A stretch of DNA of 6,898 bases, taken from the NCBI GenBank assembly GCA_043819385.1, contig JBDREW010000029.1, positions 1 to 6,898 of the forward strand. Direction: 5' to 3'. Below are positions 5,325 through 6,898 of this stretch, in pieces. The notes below the pieces were generated by a model, which saw only the letters and a program-made list of their open reading frames with translations, was not told the origin of the DNA and searched no databases. Position numbers and translations under genes: made by a program. Origin of the DNA: JBDREW01 sp043819385 (lineage in GTDB: Bacteria; Patescibacteriota; Minisyncoccia; Minisyncoccales; GWA2-38-27). The stretch's first letter is position 1; each line of letters begins with the position of its first letter.

Positions 5325-6362
5325 TTATTCTTTTGAGATTATCTTTATTAGAGCTAATTCGAGTGGTAGTTCAGAGATAAAAGCTTTTTCAATGTTTTGA
5401 TAGGCTTCAAGTAAAATAATAAGCCCGGCTGATTTGAGTATATTTTCTTTGTCTTCTTTTATTAAATTTTTTAGAAATTCTAAACTAGCATCAGATAAAT
5501 CCCCTGACATTTCTTTCTCTAATTTTTTAGCATATTTTAAAATTATTGCCATTCTATATTTTTGTATAATAAGTTTTAAAAATAATTTCATGTCTAAATT
5601 ATCAGTTGATGCTTTTCTAACTGTTTCAATTCCTTTTTCTAAATTTTTTTCTACTATTGCAGAAATAAAATTATTAACTAAAGTAGTTTTTGGCGCGCCT
5701 GTTATTTTTTCTATTTCTGCTATATTTATTTTTTTATTTTTAGAGAAGTTTAAAACTTTTTGTAATACTCCTAAAGAATCACGAAATGATCCGTCTCCTA
5801 ATATAGAAATTAGTTCTGCTGATTCGTTATCTATTTCAAAATTTTCTTGTTTTGTAATATCTAAAATATAATTTTTTAAAATTAAATCTGACGGTTTTTT
5901 AAATTGAAATACCTGACATCGAGAAATAATAGTTTCTGGAACTTTACGGAATTCAGTTGTAGCTAAAATAAAAATAACATGTTTTGGTGGTTCTTCTAAT
6001 GTTTTTAGTAAAGCACCCCAAGCATCTTTTGATAACATATGAACTTCGTCTATGATATATATTTTGTATTTTGAATCAAAAGGTAAAACTCTTGCGCCAT
6101 CTCGCAGGGTTTTTATATCTTCTATTCCCCTATTAGAAGCGGCATCTATTTCGTACATGTCATTTATAGAAACACCAATATCCTGTGTAAAAATTCTAGC
6201 GACTGAGGTTTTTCCTGTACCTTTAGCACCGACAAAAAGATATGCGTGAGACACCTTATTTGCGTCTATAGAGCTTTCTAGGACATCTACAATATGATCT
6301 TGACCTAGAACAGCTTTAAAGCTATTTGGACGATATTTACGGTATAAAGCTAAATTATGCAT
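5325..6362 (-). CDS. dnaX: DNA polymerase III clamp-loader subunit (gamma-type DnaX), zinc module absent
   Basis: This 345-residue AAA+ ATPase is the motor of the clamp loader that places the sliding clamp on primed DNA. Visible motifs in order are LYRKYRPNSF (6-15), Walker A GAKGTGKT (45-52), EIDAASNRGI (71-80), Walker B IIDE (103-106), sensor 1 ATTE (134-137), the S-R-C arginine-finger motif (147-149) and sensor 2 GSFRD (191-195). Normally about 40 residues with four zinc-binding cysteines lie between the Walker A helix and the EIDAASNRG motif. Here only about 12 residues do, with no cysteine. The protein ends after domain III, so it is gamma-like and lacks the tau domains that bind DnaB and the polymerase. 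Its start is 13 bp downstream of the dusB stop on the same strand. There is no Shine-Dalgarno; the start is supported by the family's usual N-terminus and by a -10 element ending 7 nt upstream. Confidence 0.95.
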   Translation of the reverse strand: MHNLALYRKYRPNSFKAVLGQDHIVDVLESSIDANKVSHAYLFVGAKGTGKTSVARIFTQDIGVSINDMYEIDAASNRGIEDIKTLRDGARVLPFDSKYKIYIIDEVHMLSKDAWGALLKTLEEPPKHVIFILATTEFRKVPETIISRCQVFQFKKPSDLILKNYILDITKQENFEIDNESAELISILGDGSFRDSLGVLQKVLNFSKNKKINIAEIEKITGAPKTTLVNNFISAIVEKNLEKGIETVRKASTDNLDMKLFLKLIIQKYRMAIILKYAKKLEKEMSGDLSDASLEFLKNLIKEDKENILKSAGLIILLEAYQNIEKAFISELPLELALIKIISKE

Positions 6363-6369
6363 GTTTTTT

Positions 6370-6378
6370 ATTGTATCA
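6370..6378 (-). promoter_or_regulatory. Extended -10 promoter for dnaX, overlapping the dusB stop codon
   Basis: The minus strand reads TGATACAAT at 6378-6370: TG, one base, then TACAAT (five of six consensus bases). Exactly 7 nt follow before the ATG at 6362. The TGA of this element is itself the dusB stop codon. The predicted transcript starts at or next to the dnaX start codon. Confidence 0.5.
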
Positions 6379-6898
6379 AATTTGTTTCAAAAAATCATTA
6401 ATTATTTTTTCTACTTCTTTACTATTTTTAGTCTCCATAAGTTTTACTCTTAATTCTTTTGCACCTTCAAATCCATTTATATAAGATTTAAAATGTTTTT
6501 TCATAACGTCAAAACTTTTATGTCTAGGTTTTGAAAGTTCTTTTTCAAAAACTTGCGTGTGGTCTAAGAGGGCTTTTAGTTTTTCTTCTAGTGTGATTTT
6601 TTCATTTTGGTTAGAATTAAAAAACCAAGGATTTCCAAAAACTCCCCTCCCTATCATTACACCATCACAATTATATTTTTCAGCTTTTTCTTTTGCATCT
6701 TTTAAATCTTTCACATCTCCATTGCCGATAAGTAATATTTCTTTGCCATTTTTTTCGATAAGCTTTTTTATTTTTTTTATATAATCCCAATTTGCTGGAA
6801 CATCTGATAACTCCTTTTTTGTTCTTAAATGTATAGTAAGCGCAGAAATATTTTCTTTTAATAATTCTGGAATCCAACTATCTATTTCTTCTTTATTA
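6376..6898 (-). CDS. dusB: tRNA-dihydrouridine synthase, DusB-like, C-terminal part (cut by window edge)
   Basis: An open frame enters from the right edge and runs 173 codons to a TGA at 6378-6376. It is the second half of a flavin-dependent tRNA-dihydrouridine synthase, which reduces specific uridines in the tRNA D-loop. Recognisable motifs, numbered within the fragment, are T-I-H-L-R-T-K-K-E (21-29) corresponding to the family's substrate/FMN region, V-P-A-N-W (33-37), and IGNGDV (57-62) and DGVMIGRG (78-85) of the FMN-phosphate-binding part of the TIM barrel. G-N-P-W (88-91) and a helical C-terminal domain complete it. The catalytic cysteine would lie outside the window. The frame is continuous with no frameshift; an in-frame GTG at 6714 falls inside the IGNGDV motif and is not the start. 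DusB is the closest match by motif; another Dus subfamily is possible. dnaX follows on the same strand. Confidence 0.9.
   Translation of the reverse strand, partial: NKEEIDSWIPELLKENISALTIHLRTKKELSDVPANWDYIKKIKKLIEKNGKEILLIGNGDVKDLKDAKEKAEKYNCDGVMIGRGVFGNPWFFNSNQNEKITLEEKLKALLDHTQVFEKELSKPRHKSFDVMKKHFKSYINGFEGAKELRVKLMETKNSKEVEKIINDFLKQI

Noticed and set aside
5434..5871. Plus-strand ORF of 145 codons opposite dnaX
   Set aside because: It is antisense to conserved DnaX sequence, Phe/Ser/Ile-rich, with no start signal; it is a shadow frame.
6376..6714. GTG at 6714 as the dusB start
   Set aside because: This GTG codes the Val of the conserved IGNGDV motif, and family sequence continues upstream, so it is internal.
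6680..6877. Possible frameshift in dusB, because a second minus-strand ORF overlaps its upstream part
   Set aside because: The dusB frame reads through without stop from 6376 to the right edge and holds T-I-H-L-R-T and IGNGDV; the other ORF is a basic, low-complexity shadow frame.

Overview
This is an AT-rich window (roughly a quarter G+C) from a bacterium that uses the standard bacterial code: TAA, TAG and TGA all end genes, and no gene has an internal TGA. Several features together suggest a small-genome Patescibacteria/CPR organism, probably of the Parcubacteria type. These are a short gamma-type DnaX without the zinc-binding module, a very small MreD-like protein next to PBP2, several short membrane or exported proteins of unknown function, and several genes without a Shine-Dalgarno site. 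The lineage is an inference; there is no rRNA or other decisive marker here.

Layout. Positions 1-3350 are a minus-strand block. In transcription order it contains an exported C-terminally anchored protein (2532-3350), a short MreD-like membrane protein (2226-2495), penicillin-binding protein 2 (531-2222, mrdA), an 87-residue two-helix membrane protein (214-477), and the N-terminus of a probable S41 C-terminal processing protease (1-189, cut by the window edge). The theme is the cell envelope and cell-wall elongation. A 77-bp divergent promoter region (3351-3427) separates this block from a plus-strand pair: tRNA-Gln(UUG) at 3428-3498 and a membrane-anchored PsbP-like protein at 3542-4177. A strong hairpin at 4210-4236, oriented to stop minus-strand transcription, lies between this pair and the convergent right-hand block.

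The right-hand minus-strand block is, in transcription order, dusB (C-terminal 173 residues, running off the right edge), dnaX (5325-6362), a YfbR-like HD-domain phosphohydrolase (4444-5220) with its own near-consensus promoter, and a 57-codon ORF (4252-4425) with a consensus Shine-Dalgarno. The last two and the hairpin form a compact transcription unit.

The most interesting signal across genes is how translation starts. Five genes (87-aa protein, mreD-like, exported protein, PsbP-like protein, dnaX) have a TATAAT-like hexamer ending 6-9 nt before the ATG and no Shine-Dalgarno, which is the arrangement expected of leaderless mRNAs. In contrast, the downstream 57-codon gene has AAGGAGGT. No gene-free stretch exceeds about 105 bp. 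No insertion sequences, CRISPR arrays or obvious mobile elements were seen, and I found no clear evidence of a wholly new multi-gene system.
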